Shown: in pieces, positions 1 through 9,333 of the stretch
Layout: every line of letters begins with the position of its first letter
Position numbering within the stretch: the stretch's first letter is position 1
Source: an uncultured Allomuricauda sp.
GTDB lineage: Bacteria > Bacteroidota > Bacteroidia > Flavobacteriales > Flavobacteriaceae
Reading direction: 5' to 3'
Assembly (NCBI RefSeq): GCF_947501165.1
Contig: NZ_CANMUU010000001.1
Coordinates: forward strand, 558,001-622,000
Length of the DNA: 64,000 bases
Position numbers and translations under genes: made by a program
The notes under the pieces: generated by a model
The model's database searches: none
What the model saw: only the letters and a program-made list of their open reading frames with translations
What the model was told of the DNA's origin: nothing

Positions 1-506
1 TTCTTGATCTTTATTCATTGGATGTGAACGAAAGCAACAGCTATGTTTCTATAACTTCTGATGCAAAACCAGTTTTTAAAGCTTTCCATAAGGAAAGAGA
101 ACAAAGTGGAAGAAAACGATATTATTATACCGACGATATGTATGAGTTCAACTATGTGCTCTATGTGCCCAAAAATGCCACATTTATGGTAAAAAGTATA
201 AATGGCAGCCTAAATGCTGAGATTATTAATGGGAATTTTACTGCGGATTTGATTAACGGCGATATTGATATCAAAAAGTACCAAGGGGATATGGAGCTCA
301 AGACCATCAATGGAGAAATCGATTTGTCCGTAGGAAAATCCAATTTAATGGCGGAAACCGTTCATGGACAAATCTATGCGGATGAGAAAATAGACTTAAA
401 AGTCACGGACAGACATGTGGGCCAGAAGGTTATGGCTAGTGTTGCTAATGCCACTAACTCACTTCGATTAAACACCGTTAATGGCAATATGTATTTACGA
501 TTGTAA
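1..506 (+). CDS. DUF4097-type putative adhesin (C-terminal part, cut by window edge)
   Basis: The reading frame is open back to base 3, so the gene starts outside the window; the TTG at 18 is an internal Leu codon. The visible part carries a short recurring motif ending in NG or HG: SINGSL, IINGNF, LINGDI, TINGEI, TVHGQI, TVNGNM. This gives a beta-solenoid-like pattern typical of DUF4097/DUF4098 proteins, which are usually secreted or surface associated and of unknown function. The stop overlaps the last 12 bases of the convergent DUF423 gene. Family assignment rests on the repeat pattern; the signal peptide would lie upstream and is not visible. Confidence 0.75.
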   Translation, partial: LDLYSLDVNESNSYVSITSDAKPVFKAFHKEREQSGRKRYYYTDDMYEFNYVLYVPKNATFMVKSINGSLNAEIINGNFTADLINGDIDIKKYQGDMELKTINGEIDLSVGKSNLMAETVHGQIYADEKIDLKVTDRHVGQKVMASVANATNSLRLNTVNGNMYLRL

Positions 507-881
507 GACTTCGAACAAAAGTAAAGCCCAACCAACTACCAATAGTAGGCCTCCCAGCGGGGTTACCGGTCCAAGGAATTTAAGCTTTCTCCCTGTTGAA
601 GAACTTAAAACCAAGCCATAAATACTGAATGAAAACAAGAAAGTTCCCAGAATGAAGCATAGTGCCATATAATTCTGAAGTGTTTCACTAAAGTTTAGAA
701 AAAAACCAAGGGAAACCAACAGAATGGCATGGTACATTTGATATTTGACTCCGGTTTCAAAACTTTGAAGTTGTTCCGGGGTCAATTTCTTTTTTAAGGC
801 ATGAGCGCCAAAGGCGCCAAGAACGACAGCCAAGAGTCCATACAACGCCCCAAAGAATTGAACAAATTCAGCTGAGACCAT
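495..881 (-). CDS. DUF423 family inner-membrane protein (YgdD-like)
   Basis: A 128-aa protein with four predicted membrane helices at about residues 6-29, 48-63, 71-92 and 106-126. The first helix carries GAFGAHAL followed by a conserved K-rich loop (KKKLTPEQ) and a FETGVKYQMYHA segment, which is the hallmark of DUF423 proteins. Length matches the family (about 120-135 aa). Function is not established. It is the last gene of a leftward group: its start at 881 lies two bases beyond the stop of the DUF2141 gene, so co-transcription is likely. Confidence 0.88.
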   Translation of the reverse strand: MVSAEFVQFFGALYGLLAVVLGAFGAHALKKKLTPEQLQSFETGVKYQMYHAILLVSLGFFLNFSETLQNYMALCFILGTFLFSFSIYGLVLSSSTGRKLKFLGPVTPLGGLLLVVGWALLLFEVLQS

Positions 882-883
882 AT

Positions 884-1291
884 TTAAAAATAAACACTGA
901 TTTTTCCATCAGAAGTGACTTCAAAAGTACAATCTTCATACTTTGGTGGGCCAAAGGTTCGCATCTTTGCCTTTGAAAACGCCACCTTCTCTTTGGGGAT
1001 TCCCAGCCAATTCGTGTCAAGTACATCGTTGCCATTCTTATCATGAAAAAGGGCTATCGCATATTCCCCTTCGGGCACATCTTCTAGTGTAAGTACGGTC
1101 ATTCCTTCTTTTGCCGAAGCACTTCCGCTTTTGGCAACTTCATCAAATTTCAGAAAAGAAGAAGCGGAATCATACATGGCCACGCTTACCTTACCCTGAG
1201 AAGAAGGAACATTGTATACCGTAACCGAAAGTGTATGTTGTGAAAGAGCAAAAACAGGAAGCAGTAAGAAAAACAACAAAAGGGTTCTCAT
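884..1291 (-). CDS. DUF2141 domain secreted protein
   Basis: A 135-aa protein beginning with a Sec signal peptide (MRTLLLFFLLLPVFALSQ). I chose the ATG at 1291 because the longer frame upstream adds 21 residues that precede the signal peptide. The mature part shows the DUF2141 signature: a beta-strand-rich start (GKVSVAMYDS) and the conserved loop HDKNGNDVLDTNWLGIPKE, which looks like a metal-binding Asp/Asn-rich loop. It is expected in the periplasm or outside the cell. Function is unknown for the family. It sits between a small membrane protein and the DUF423 gene in the same direction. Confidence 0.88.
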   Translation of the reverse strand: MRTLLLFFLLLPVFALSQHTLSVTVYNVPSSQGKVSVAMYDSASSFLKFDEVAKSGSASAKEGMTVLTLEDVPEGEYAIALFHDKNGNDVLDTNWLGIPKEKVAFSKAKMRTFGPPKYEDCTFEVTSDGKISVYF

Positions 1292-1337
1292 AAATATTGA
1301 ATTACTTGATGGGACAAACACATATACAATGCCAAAA

Positions 1338-1772
1338 TTACTTTTGCTGCTCAAATTTAAGTACTAGTTCTTCATTTAAATCCCCATATACTTTTTGTGT
1401 TAACAAACTATCACTGAAATTCAGGAATACTTTTAGCGAATCATTATGTACCAAGCGTATTTTTTGCTGCCTTAAATCATCTACAAAAACATATACTTTG
1501 GATTGAGTTAGGGAATCCTGAAAGACCCCTTTTTCTTTTTCCATCCAAGAAAAGCCATGTGAGCGCTCCATTTCCGGGATTCTTTCTACCAACGAAATGC
1601 TATCAATCTCTGAAATGGAAATTTTTAAGTGATAAATCCCGGAGGTAATGCTTAGCTCTCCCTCCTCAATGGAATGCCAATTTTTATAATGCACCACAAA
1701 AGCAGATGCACAAAAAACAAGGGTAAGAACAATCAATACGTTCCACAACCAATGTCTTTTCTTTCTACTCAT
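1338..1772 (-). CDS. Hypothetical single-pass membrane protein
   Basis: I do not recognise this 144-aa protein. It has a basic N-terminus (MSRKKRHW), one membrane helix at about residues 9-29, and a soluble C-terminal part of about 110 residues with alternating strands, probably outside the membrane. The ATG at 1772 was chosen over an upstream start at 1808 because the extra 12 residues lie fully inside the S9 peptidase gene and precede the basic n-region. The gene overlaps the end of the S9 peptidase by 8 bases, which suggests translational coupling. Confidence 0.6.
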   Translation of the reverse strand: MSRKKRHWLWNVLIVLTLVFCASAFVVHYKNWHSIEEGELSITSGIYHLKISISEIDSISLVERIPEMERSHGFSWMEKEKGVFQDSLTQSKVYVFVDDLRQQKIRLVHNDSLKVFLNFSDSLLTQKVYGDLNEELVLKFEQQK

Positions 1773-3807
1773 TTTCTTTATCGGTCCTGTATTTGTCAAA
1801 CCAAGCAACCGTGTTCGCTATTTTGGTAATTAAGTTACTTGGCCTGCTGGCTATTCCATGGCTTGCACCTGGAATCTCCACCAAAACTGTTTCAATTTTT
1901 CGCAATTTCAAGGCATGGTACAATTGTTTTGCTTCACTTGGCGGGGTTCGCAAATCGTTCATACCGACCATCACCATGGTAGGTGTCTCTATATTACCAA
2001 CGAGGGATATTGGTGAAAATTTCCAGTACCCTTCAAAATTTTCCCAGGGTTGACCAGGATATCTACTATTGGCATATCCAAAGTAATTATCCGCCACCAA
2101 GGTTTTACTTATCCAATTCATCACCGGCTTTGCCACTACTGCAGCTTCAAAACGATTGTTTTTTCCAATCATCCATGCGCTCATAATTCCCCCAGCACTA
2201 CCTCCGGTAACAAACAACTGATCCTCATGGGCTATACCCATGTTAATACAATGGTCCACTCCGTCCATAACATCATTATAATCCTGACCGGGATAATTAT
2301 TGAGAAGTAAGTTTCCAAATTCTTCACCGTAACTTGTGCTTCCTCTCGGATTTGGATAAAAAACCACATATCCTGCTGAAGCATATAACTGCATCTCAGC
2401 GGAAAAGCGGTCCCCGTAATTCAAAATGGGGCCTCCATGGTTTTCAACCATAAAAGGATATTTTTTGTTTTTATCATAATTGGGAGGGTATACCACCCAT
2501 CCCTGAATATCGCGTCCGTCATAGGAAGATTTATACCAAACCTCCTCGACCTCACCAAGGGTTCTGTATCCCAATAAAGGTTGATTCAATGCAGTAACTT
2601 TCCGAACCGTCTTGCTTTTAACCCCTATGATTGCCAACTCAGCCGGATAGTTTGGCCTAGATTGAGTAAAGGCAATTGTCCCATTTTTGGAAACCGTAAA
2701 AGACCCTCCACCATACGGTCTGCCCAAAGAAGTTCCTCCTAAATTGTCTGCTATTTTAGATACTTCCCCATTCAAGGAAATACGTCCCACTTTCCCATTG
2801 CCTTTATCATCATAGGAAACGTAAAGCCCAGCACTTTTAGCATCCCATTGAATATTAGAGATGGTTCGGTCCAGATTTCCAGAAATCATACGTTTTCCAG
2901 AACCATCTACATTCATAATATGCAACTTCCGGGTTTGGAAGGCTTCAAACTTATCTCCGTACCCAAGATAAGCGACATACTTTCCGTTTGGAGATACTTT
3001 CGGATTGTAATCTGGGCCATCCCTATCTGTCAAGGCTTCAATCTCTCCACTTTCAACTGCGACCGTATAAATCTCGCTATTACGGAAGCGATATTCCCAG
3101 TCTTCCACCCTATTGGCTGAAAAGTATATTTTAGCGCCATCCATGCTCCATGACAAAGCACCTCTATGGTGATAATCTTCTGAGGTGAGTTGTCTTATGG
3201 CACCTCCTTCTGCTGAAACCTTAAAAATATGATTGAACCCTGGCTTGATATAACCCCTACCATCAGCCTCGTGGTATACCCTGTCCGTAATCCTAGGGGC
3301 ATCAGCCCATTTGGCTCCTTTCGGTTTTTTTGGGATTTTGGCACTCACAGGTGGAGCTTTGGGAACATTCATGGAAAAAGCTAGAGATTTTCCATCAGGT
3401 GACCATGTCAACGAACTTGGACTAAAAGGTAGCTGGGTCAATTTGGCCACTTTCCCAGTGGCCACCCAATACATATATATTTCAGAGCCATTCTCTGTAC
3501 TGCTGGAAAAGGCAATCCTATCCCCATTTGGTGACCATCGGGCACTACTTTCATTTACCTCACGGGTTGTTAACTTTTGATGTTGACTCCCATCGCTTTT
3601 CACTAACCAAAGACTCCCAACCGAACGGTCTTTCATAATATCAAAACCCATTCTTCGGTAGACTACCCAATCTCCATTTGGGGATATTTGGGGATCAGAC
3701 ACATATTGGAGTTCAAATACATCCAAATATGAAAAGTTGGGTTTTTGGGCTTTGGTACTTTGAATGGAAATAGCAAGTAAAAAACAAATGAGAATAGTCC
3801 GTGTCAT
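1765..3807 (-). CDS. S9 family serine peptidase (prolyl oligopeptidase type)
   Basis: A 680-aa secreted peptidase that probably removes dipeptides or acyl-amino acids from peptides in the periplasm. The ATG at 3807 starts a clear signal peptide (MTRTILICFLLAISIQSTKAQ); 18 further upstream codons are unlikely to be used. The N-terminal half has TolB/PD40-like propeller blades (WSPNGDRIAF, WSPDGKSLAF, SPNGKYVAY). The C-terminal alpha/beta-hydrolase domain has the nucleophile elbow GGSAGG (Ser537), the acid Asp618 in GMNDLRTPP, and His650 in GASHGIA. The full triad indicates an active enzyme. Specific substrate cannot be told from the sequence. Confidence 0.93.
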   Translation of the reverse strand: MTRTILICFLLAISIQSTKAQKPNFSYLDVFELQYVSDPQISPNGDWVVYRRMGFDIMKDRSVGSLWLVKSDGSQHQKLTTREVNESSARWSPNGDRIAFSSSTENGSEIYMYWVATGKVAKLTQLPFSPSSLTWSPDGKSLAFSMNVPKAPPVSAKIPKKPKGAKWADAPRITDRVYHEADGRGYIKPGFNHIFKVSAEGGAIRQLTSEDYHHRGALSWSMDGAKIYFSANRVEDWEYRFRNSEIYTVAVESGEIEALTDRDGPDYNPKVSPNGKYVAYLGYGDKFEAFQTRKLHIMNVDGSGKRMISGNLDRTISNIQWDAKSAGLYVSYDDKGNGKVGRISLNGEVSKIADNLGGTSLGRPYGGGSFTVSKNGTIAFTQSRPNYPAELAIIGVKSKTVRKVTALNQPLLGYRTLGEVEEVWYKSSYDGRDIQGWVVYPPNYDKNKKYPFMVENHGGPILNYGDRFSAEMQLYASAGYVVFYPNPRGSTSYGEEFGNLLLNNYPGQDYNDVMDGVDHCINMGIAHEDQLFVTGGSAGGIMSAWMIGKNNRFEAAVVAKPVMNWISKTLVADNYFGYANSRYPGQPWENFEGYWKFSPISLVGNIETPTMVMVGMNDLRTPPSEAKQLYHALKLRKIETVLVEIPGASHGIASRPSNLITKIANTVAWFDKYRTDKENE

Positions 3808-3915
3808 ATAAGTCAATTTGATTCCTAAAGGTAGAGCTTCGGCCTCATTTCGCAAAACCATCGTATCTCGGTATTATCCATTATATTTAGTAACCAATAA
3901 TCAACCGTATTTTCT

Positions 3916-4467
3916 ATGGCCTTTAAGAAAATCAGCACAGATAGGCTTTTGGGTATTTCAGCCATGGTAATCAGTATCCTTACCTTGGTTATTTTTATCT
4001 ATCAAACCGATATTATGCGGGTCCAGAGCAAGCTCTCCGTGAAACCCAGATTGGATTTTACTACCAATCAAGGTGGAAACGATTCTTTGGTTACTTTTCA
4101 GGAGGTTCTTGAAAACAAAGGTCTGGGGCCAGCCATAATAGATTCCATTTATTACATCTATCAAGGAAGCCATTTTGCCTTGGATACAGAAACCTTCTTC
4201 CAACAAGAGTTTCCCAAATTATTGGAATACGGATATCTGTCCCAGCACTCAACCCTTGGCAGAGGAACCACCCTAACCCCCAATGAGGAACGCTCACTTT
4301 TTGTATATAAGTTGCCAACTTCCAAAATGGACAGTGTTTTTGAATATTTAAGCATTGAGACCATAGAAGATGTCCCTTTCCTTATGGAGGTTAAATACAC
4401 TTCCATTTATGAAGATGAACTATGGAAAGTAAATAGTAATCAGAGTGTTCCTAAAAAGTTGGATTGA
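3916..4467 (+). CDS. Hypothetical membrane-anchored protein
   Basis: A 183-aa protein with one N-terminal membrane helix (about residues 12-30, ISAMVISILTLVIFIYQ) followed by a soluble domain starting with a positively charged stretch (KLSVKPRLDF). The domain is strand-rich and resembles proteins of flavobacteria that carry no named function. It is transcribed divergently from the S9 peptidase. Its stop shares one base with the ATG of the following DUF6090 gene (TGATG), so the two are very likely one operon and may act together at the membrane. Confidence 0.7.
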   Translation: MAFKKISTDRLLGISAMVISILTLVIFIYQTDIMRVQSKLSVKPRLDFTTNQGGNDSLVTFQEVLENKGLGPAIIDSIYYIYQGSHFALDTETFFQQEFPKLLEYGYLSQHSTLGRGTTLTPNEERSLFVYKLPTSKMDSVFEYLSIETIEDVPFLMEVKYTSIYEDELWKVNSNQSVPKKLD

Positions 4468-5222
4468 TGATTAGATTTTTCCGAAAACTGCGTCAAAACT
4501 TGCTCTCTGAGAACAAATTTTCTCAATATGTTTTATATGCTGTAGGAGAGATTATTTTGGTCGTCATAGGAATTCTAATTGCCCTTCAAATAAATGACTA
4601 TAGTGAACATAACAAGCAAAGAAAGCTAGAGCGACTGCTTTTGTCCAACCTCTCGAAAGACGTGGAATTGGACATTCGCCAAATAGAAAATAATACAAAA
4701 CTGTCTCGCGAAAGGCTTGGACGACTGGACAGTCTTGTTCAGCTTTTAAAAACACCTGAAAGCATTGATAAAGCTAGTTTTATCAGACAGTCTTATGAGT
4801 TTGTTTTTGACCAATACTTTAAAAGCAATAGCGGCATTTTTGATGAAGCCGTATCTTCTGGTAAAATGAGTTTTGTCCAAAATGAGGCATTACGACAGGA
4901 TATTTTCAACTATTACAGAAATGCCAAAGAAACATATACCGATGGAACTACTAGACAAATCACCGATGAGTACATTACCCCTTTGTTGGTAGAGCATGTT
5001 TACTTGAACCAAGAAGGTCTTGCAATGCTTGGACTTAATATGGGAGATATATCTGTCCTTAAAAATCTCGATGCTACCGCGCTTGCCCAAAACAAGGAAT
5101 ATTGGAAAATGGTTCTCCTAAAATTTGGGGGAAACCAAGAGCAGATCATTAGGTGGAGTACCATAAAAAAAAGGGCTGAGGAGTTGAAGCAGCGTATAGA
5201 TTCAGAGCTGGAAAAAATATAG
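4467..5222 (+). CDS. DUF6090 family membrane protein
   Basis: A 251-aa protein with the N-terminal signature of DUF6090: MIRFFRKLRQNLLSENKFSQ followed by YAVGEIILVVIGILIALQIN, a single membrane helix at about residues 20-42. The rest is helical and charged, with likely coiled coil around residues 45-80. The ATG at 4467 is used rather than the TTG at 4464. DUF6090 proteins are abundant and often multicopy in Flavobacteriia; their role is unknown. The tight junction with the preceding membrane-anchored gene points to a functional pair. Confidence 0.87.
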   Translation: MIRFFRKLRQNLLSENKFSQYVLYAVGEIILVVIGILIALQINDYSEHNKQRKLERLLLSNLSKDVELDIRQIENNTKLSRERLGRLDSLVQLLKTPESIDKASFIRQSYEFVFDQYFKSNSGIFDEAVSSGKMSFVQNEALRQDIFNYYRNAKETYTDGTTRQITDEYITPLLVEHVYLNQEGLAMLGLNMGDISVLKNLDATALAQNKEYWKMVLLKFGGNQEQIIRWSTIKKRAEELKQRIDSELEKI

Positions 5223-5293
5223 CTTTATTCGGTTTTTTTGAAAGCGATCCTGTATCTTCAATCACATTTCAAAAATCATCAACACTACAGAAA

Positions 5294-8200
5294 ATGAAAA
5301 GACTTTTCGTAACCCAACTCCTATTCGTTTTTGCCTATTTTCAAATCACCATAGGGCATGCCCAAATCGAAACCAAATTAATGCAACAACCTGCCCTCAG
5401 CAATACGCAAATTGCCTTTGTCTACGCCGAAGACCTTTGGGTTGCAAATCGGGATGGATCCAACCCTAAACGCCTAACCATTGATGAAGGGATAGAATCC
5501 AGTCCAATATTTTCTCCTGATGGCAGCATGATTGCTTTTAATGCCGAATACGATGGTAATGTAGATGTTTACATAGTTCCTTCAACTGGTGGTATTCCTA
5601 AAAGGCTGACATGGCACCCTTATCTTGACTTAATCAGGGATTTTTCTCCCGATGGGAAAAGTATACTTTTCGCATCCCGTAGAAATTCCCATACAAATCG
5701 ATACTTTCAACTATATACTGTTTCAATAGATGGCGGGGCCACTTCCCAATTAGAAATTCCGAATGCATTCTGGGCTTCATATTCAGATGATGGACAGCAT
5801 ATAGCCTACACGACCATTTTTGATGCTTTTGGCCAATGGAAAAATTATCGAGGTGGACGCACCTCTAGAATATGGGTGTACAACACCAATGATCACAAAG
5901 TGGTTGAAGTTCCAAAACCTCAAGGAGGGAGTAATGATACCCAACCACAATGGGCTGGTGATAACGTGGTTTTTAGAAGTGACCGCGATGGAGAGTTCAA
6001 CCTATTTAGTTACGACGTTAAGACCAAAGCTGTAAAAAAACATACGGATTATACTGATTTTCCAGTCATCAATGCCAAGGTTCATAATAACTCGGTAATC
6101 TATGAACATGCTGGCACTTTGCACATTTATGATATCGCTTCTGGAAACGACAAAAAACTGACCATCAATATTGCCACCGACCTATTGGAACTTAGAGAAC
6201 GCTTTGTGTCTGGCTCACAATATGTGAGATCAGGAAACATTTCACCGTCTGGAGCAAGAGTGGTATTGGATTTCCGCGGAGATGTTGTTACTGTGCCTGC
6301 AAAAAAAGGTGATCCCAAAAATATTACCAAGACCCCTGGGGTGCACGAAAAATTTCCTTCTTGGTCACCTGATGGCAAATCCATAGCTTATTTTTCAGAT
6401 GCTTCGGAAGAATATGCTATGCATATTCAGAACACTCTAAGTGGATCAGTAAAAAAAATCACTTTGACAGGAACTGGGTTCTACGGAAATATCCACTGGT
6501 CTCCCGATAGTAAAAAAGTAAGCTATGTGGATAATGGAAGAAATCTTTACGTAACCACTCTAGCTACATCCAAAACAGTAAAAATAGACCAAGATGACCT
6601 ATTTGTTCCAGGTGATTTAAGAGAAAAATTCAGTGATTGGTCCTTTGATTCCAACTGGATTGCCTACACAAGAATTACGGACACAAATTTTGAAAAAGCA
6701 TTTTTGTATTCCCTAAGCGAAAATAAATCCTACGCACTAACTGATGGGTTGTCGGATGTTGTTGAGCCTACCTTTGACCCAAGTGGCAAATACATCTATT
6801 TGATGGCATCCACAGATGCCGGTCCCGTGGTGAATTGGTTTGATCAGTCAAATCAAGATAAGGAATCCTCCTATTCGATATATGCTATTACTTTACAGAA
6901 AAATATAATCTCGCCGTTAAAGAAAGAAAATGACGAGGAAAATAGGGAAGAAAAGAAGGAGGAACCAGCAAAAGAAAATTCTTCCAAAAAAGGTAAAAAA
7001 GATTCACCCACTCCCAAGGTTTTAAAAATTGATTGGGCTGGTATTCAAAATAGAATGATCGCCTTACCCATAAATGCTGGGGATTATAGCGAATTGAATT
7101 CTGTGGATGAAGGAGAACTGTATTATTTATCTTCAGATGATTCAGGATCCCACTTAAAGAAATTCAATTTTGAAGAAAGAAAAGAAAAAGAGCTTTTTGA
7201 AACAGACTATTATGAAATTGCCAGTGGTGGAAAGAAGATGTTCTATAATAATGGAGGGGCCTGGTTCGTATCTGATTTAGGTAAAAAATCGGAAAACGGT
7301 CCTTTGAATCTGGATGCCATATCCATCAAAATAAATCCAAAAGAAGAATGGAAAAATATATTCAATGAAGCGTGGCGGGTAAATCGAGATTACTTCTATG
7401 ATCCAGGAATGCATGGAGCGGACTGGAATGCCATGAAGGCCAAATATGAACCTTTTGTGGAACATGCTTCTTGTAAGGATGACCTTTACCGCATCATGCA
7501 ATGGATGTTCAGTGAATTGGCGGTGGGGCACCACCGTTTTGGCAGTGATGGAGATGCGCTCAACGACCCCAAAGATGTTCCAGGCGGACTTTTAGGGGCT
7601 GATTATGCCATCAACAACAATCGCTATCAAATCAGCAAAGTTTATGGAGGATTGAATTGGACTCCAGATTTAAGGTCTCCATTGACAGAACCAGGAGTTG
7701 GAGTTTCTGAAGGTGACTATATCATTTCTGTAAATGGCAAAAATGTTTCAGGTACCGACAATATTTACAGCTTCTTTGAGAATACGGCCAATACCTTAGT
7801 TGATTTAAAAGTAAGTTCAAACCCAGATGGAAGCAATGCAAAAACCTATCAAGTAACTCCATTACGAACGGAATGGGCCATTCGAAACCGGGATTGGGTA
7901 GAAGGCAACATAAAGAAAGTCCACGAAGCGACCGATGGTCAGGTTGCCTATGTATATGTGCCCAACACTGCCGGTGCAGGTTTTGAGTATTTCAAGCGAT
8001 ATTTTTATCCACAGGCCAATAAAAAGGCTATCATTATTGACGAACGCTATAATGGAGGAGGACAACTTGCCGATTACTACATTGACATCTTAAAGCGGCC
8101 CCTACAGGCGCATTGGAATTTTAGATATGGAAAAGACTTGAAGTCACCCAGTGCATCAATTCAAGGACCCAAGGTTATGATTATTGATGAAACTGCTGGT

Positions 8201-8542
8201 TCCGGTGGGGATTATCTGCCATGGATGTTCCGCCGGTTTGAAATGGGAACTCTGGTAGGTAAGCGTACCTGGGGTGGACTCGTAGGTGTTTTAGGGTATC
8301 CTGAATTCATTGATGGAGGCGTGGTTACCGCACCCAACCTTGCCTTCTATTCCGAAAAAGGATTTAGGGTAGAAAATGAAGGTGTTGCCCCAGATGTTGA
8401 TGTGGAGCAACTTCCAGAATTGGTTATTAAAGGCCATGATCCCCAATTGGAAAAAGCGATTGAAATTGTTATGAAGCAGTTAAAAGAAAATCCGCCTAAA
8501 AAGGTGGTAACTCCTGCTTATCCGATTCGAGTTAAAAAGTAA
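5294..8542 (+). CDS. Tricorn-like protease (S41 family, propeller-PDZ-protease)
   Basis: A 1082-aa secreted homologue of tricorn protease. A signal peptide (about residues 1-24, ending GHAQ) is followed by two sets of propeller repeats (FSPDGSMIAF, FSPDGKSILF, WSPDGKSIAY, WSPDSKKVSY). A very charged linker (about 545-575) precedes a second region, a PDZ domain (about 800-860, GVSEGDYIISVNG), and the S41 catalytic core. His746/His747 (VGHHRF) and Ser970 (TAGSGGD) fit the tricorn catalytic His and Ser, and the length is close to archaeal tricorn (about 1070 aa). It probably degrades oligopeptides in the periplasm. An SDR gene follows after 23 bases. Confidence 0.93.
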   Translation: MKRLFVTQLLFVFAYFQITIGHAQIETKLMQQPALSNTQIAFVYAEDLWVANRDGSNPKRLTIDEGIESSPIFSPDGSMIAFNAEYDGNVDVYIVPSTGGIPKRLTWHPYLDLIRDFSPDGKSILFASRRNSHTNRYFQLYTVSIDGGATSQLEIPNAFWASYSDDGQHIAYTTIFDAFGQWKNYRGGRTSRIWVYNTNDHKVVEVPKPQGGSNDTQPQWAGDNVVFRSDRDGEFNLFSYDVKTKAVKKHTDYTDFPVINAKVHNNSVIYEHAGTLHIYDIASGNDKKLTINIATDLLELRERFVSGSQYVRSGNISPSGARVVLDFRGDVVTVPAKKGDPKNITKTPGVHEKFPSWSPDGKSIAYFSDASEEYAMHIQNTLSGSVKKITLTGTGFYGNIHWSPDSKKVSYVDNGRNLYVTTLATSKTVKIDQDDLFVPGDLREKFSDWSFDSNWIAYTRITDTNFEKAFLYSLSENKSYALTDGLSDVVEPTFDPSGKYIYLMASTDAGPVVNWFDQSNQDKESSYSIYAITLQKNIISPLKKENDEENREEKKEEPAKENSSKKGKKDSPTPKVLKIDWAGIQNRMIALPINAGDYSELNSVDEGELYYLSSDDSGSHLKKFNFEERKEKELFETDYYEIASGGKKMFYNNGGAWFVSDLGKKSENGPLNLDAISIKINPKEEWKNIFNEAWRVNRDYFYDPGMHGADWNAMKAKYEPFVEHASCKDDLYRIMQWMFSELAVGHHRFGSDGDALNDPKDVPGGLLGADYAINNNRYQISKVYGGLNWTPDLRSPLTEPGVGVSEGDYIISVNGKNVSGTDNIYSFFENTANTLVDLKVSSNPDGSNAKTYQVTPLRTEWAIRNRDWVEGNIKKVHEATDGQVAYVYVPNTAGAGFEYFKRYFYPQANKKAIIIDERYNGGGQLADYYIDILKRPLQAHWNFRYGKDLKSPSASIQGPKVMIIDETAGSGGDYLPWMFRRFEMGTLVGKRTWGGLVGVLGYPEFIDGGVVTAPNLAFYSEKGFRVENEGVAPDVDVEQLPELVIKGHDPQLEKAIEIVMKQLKENPPKKVVTPAYPIRVKK

Positions 8543-8565
8543 GTTCAACCTTTACATGTTCGCTA

Positions 8566-9324
8566 ATGGATTTTACGAACAAAACCGTGCTTGTTACCGG
8601 TGGTTCTAGAGGAATTGGAAAGGCCACTGCAATCGCCTTTGCCCAAAAAGGAGCTAAGGTTGGTATCAATTTCAGGAGGAACGTAAAAGAGGCACAAAAA
8701 ACTCTTGTAGAGTTACAGGGTGAAGGTCATCAAATCTTTCAAAAAGACATTTCCCAAAAAGAGAATTGTGAGGAATTGATTGATGATTTTGTTAACGCCT
8801 TTGGACAAATCGACATACTGGTCAACAACGCGGGGATTTCAATTTTTCATGAAATCGATACGGTTGATTTTGACCATTGGACCCATGCGTGGGAGGAAAC
8901 CTTCAAAACCAATCTTTTTGCTGCGTCCAATATGAGTTATTGGGCAGCCCATGCCATGATGAAAAGTGGAGGTGGGCGCATAGTCAATGTCTCTTCCCGA
9001 GGTTCTTTCAGAGGCGAACCTACTAAACCAGCATATGGCGCTAGCAAAGCCGCTTTGAATGCCATGAGCCAATCTTTGGCAAAAAAGTTGGCGCCTTACA
9101 ATATCTATATTGGGGTGGTAGCACCAGGTTTTACAGAAACCGAAATGGCAGCTGTGACCTTAACACCTGCTGAACGGGAAAACTTGCTGCGTGAGTCCCC
9201 TTTTCAACGAATGGCACAACCCGAAGAAGTAGCGCATGCCATTTTGTTTTTGGCTTCAGAAGGTGCCGAATATACTTCGGGTACCATAATAGATGTCAAT
9301 GGAGCTTCTTATCTTCGTCAATAA
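8566..9324 (+). CDS. SDR family NAD(P)-dependent oxidoreductase
   Basis: A 252-aa classical short-chain dehydrogenase/reductase. The cofactor motif TGGSRGIG is at residues 11-18, NNAG at 87-90, the catalytic Ser at 143/144 (VSSRGS), and the YxxxK pair at Tyr157 and Lys161. An Arg-rich segment after the second strand (INFRRN) favours NADP. Family members include 3-oxoacyl-ACP reductases and sugar or alcohol dehydrogenases; the substrate cannot be assigned. It lies 23 bases after the tricorn gene and 9 bases before the VIT/CCC1 transporter, so it is likely part of the same transcript. Confidence 0.9.
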   Translation: MDFTNKTVLVTGGSRGIGKATAIAFAQKGAKVGINFRRNVKEAQKTLVELQGEGHQIFQKDISQKENCEELIDDFVNAFGQIDILVNNAGISIFHEIDTVDFDHWTHAWEETFKTNLFAASNMSYWAAHAMMKSGGGRIVNVSSRGSFRGEPTKPAYGASKAALNAMSQSLAKKLAPYNIYIGVVAPGFTETEMAAVTLTPAERENLLRESPFQRMAQPEEVAHAILFLASEGAEYTSGTIIDVNGASYLRQ

Positions 9325-9333
9325 CCCAGCCAA

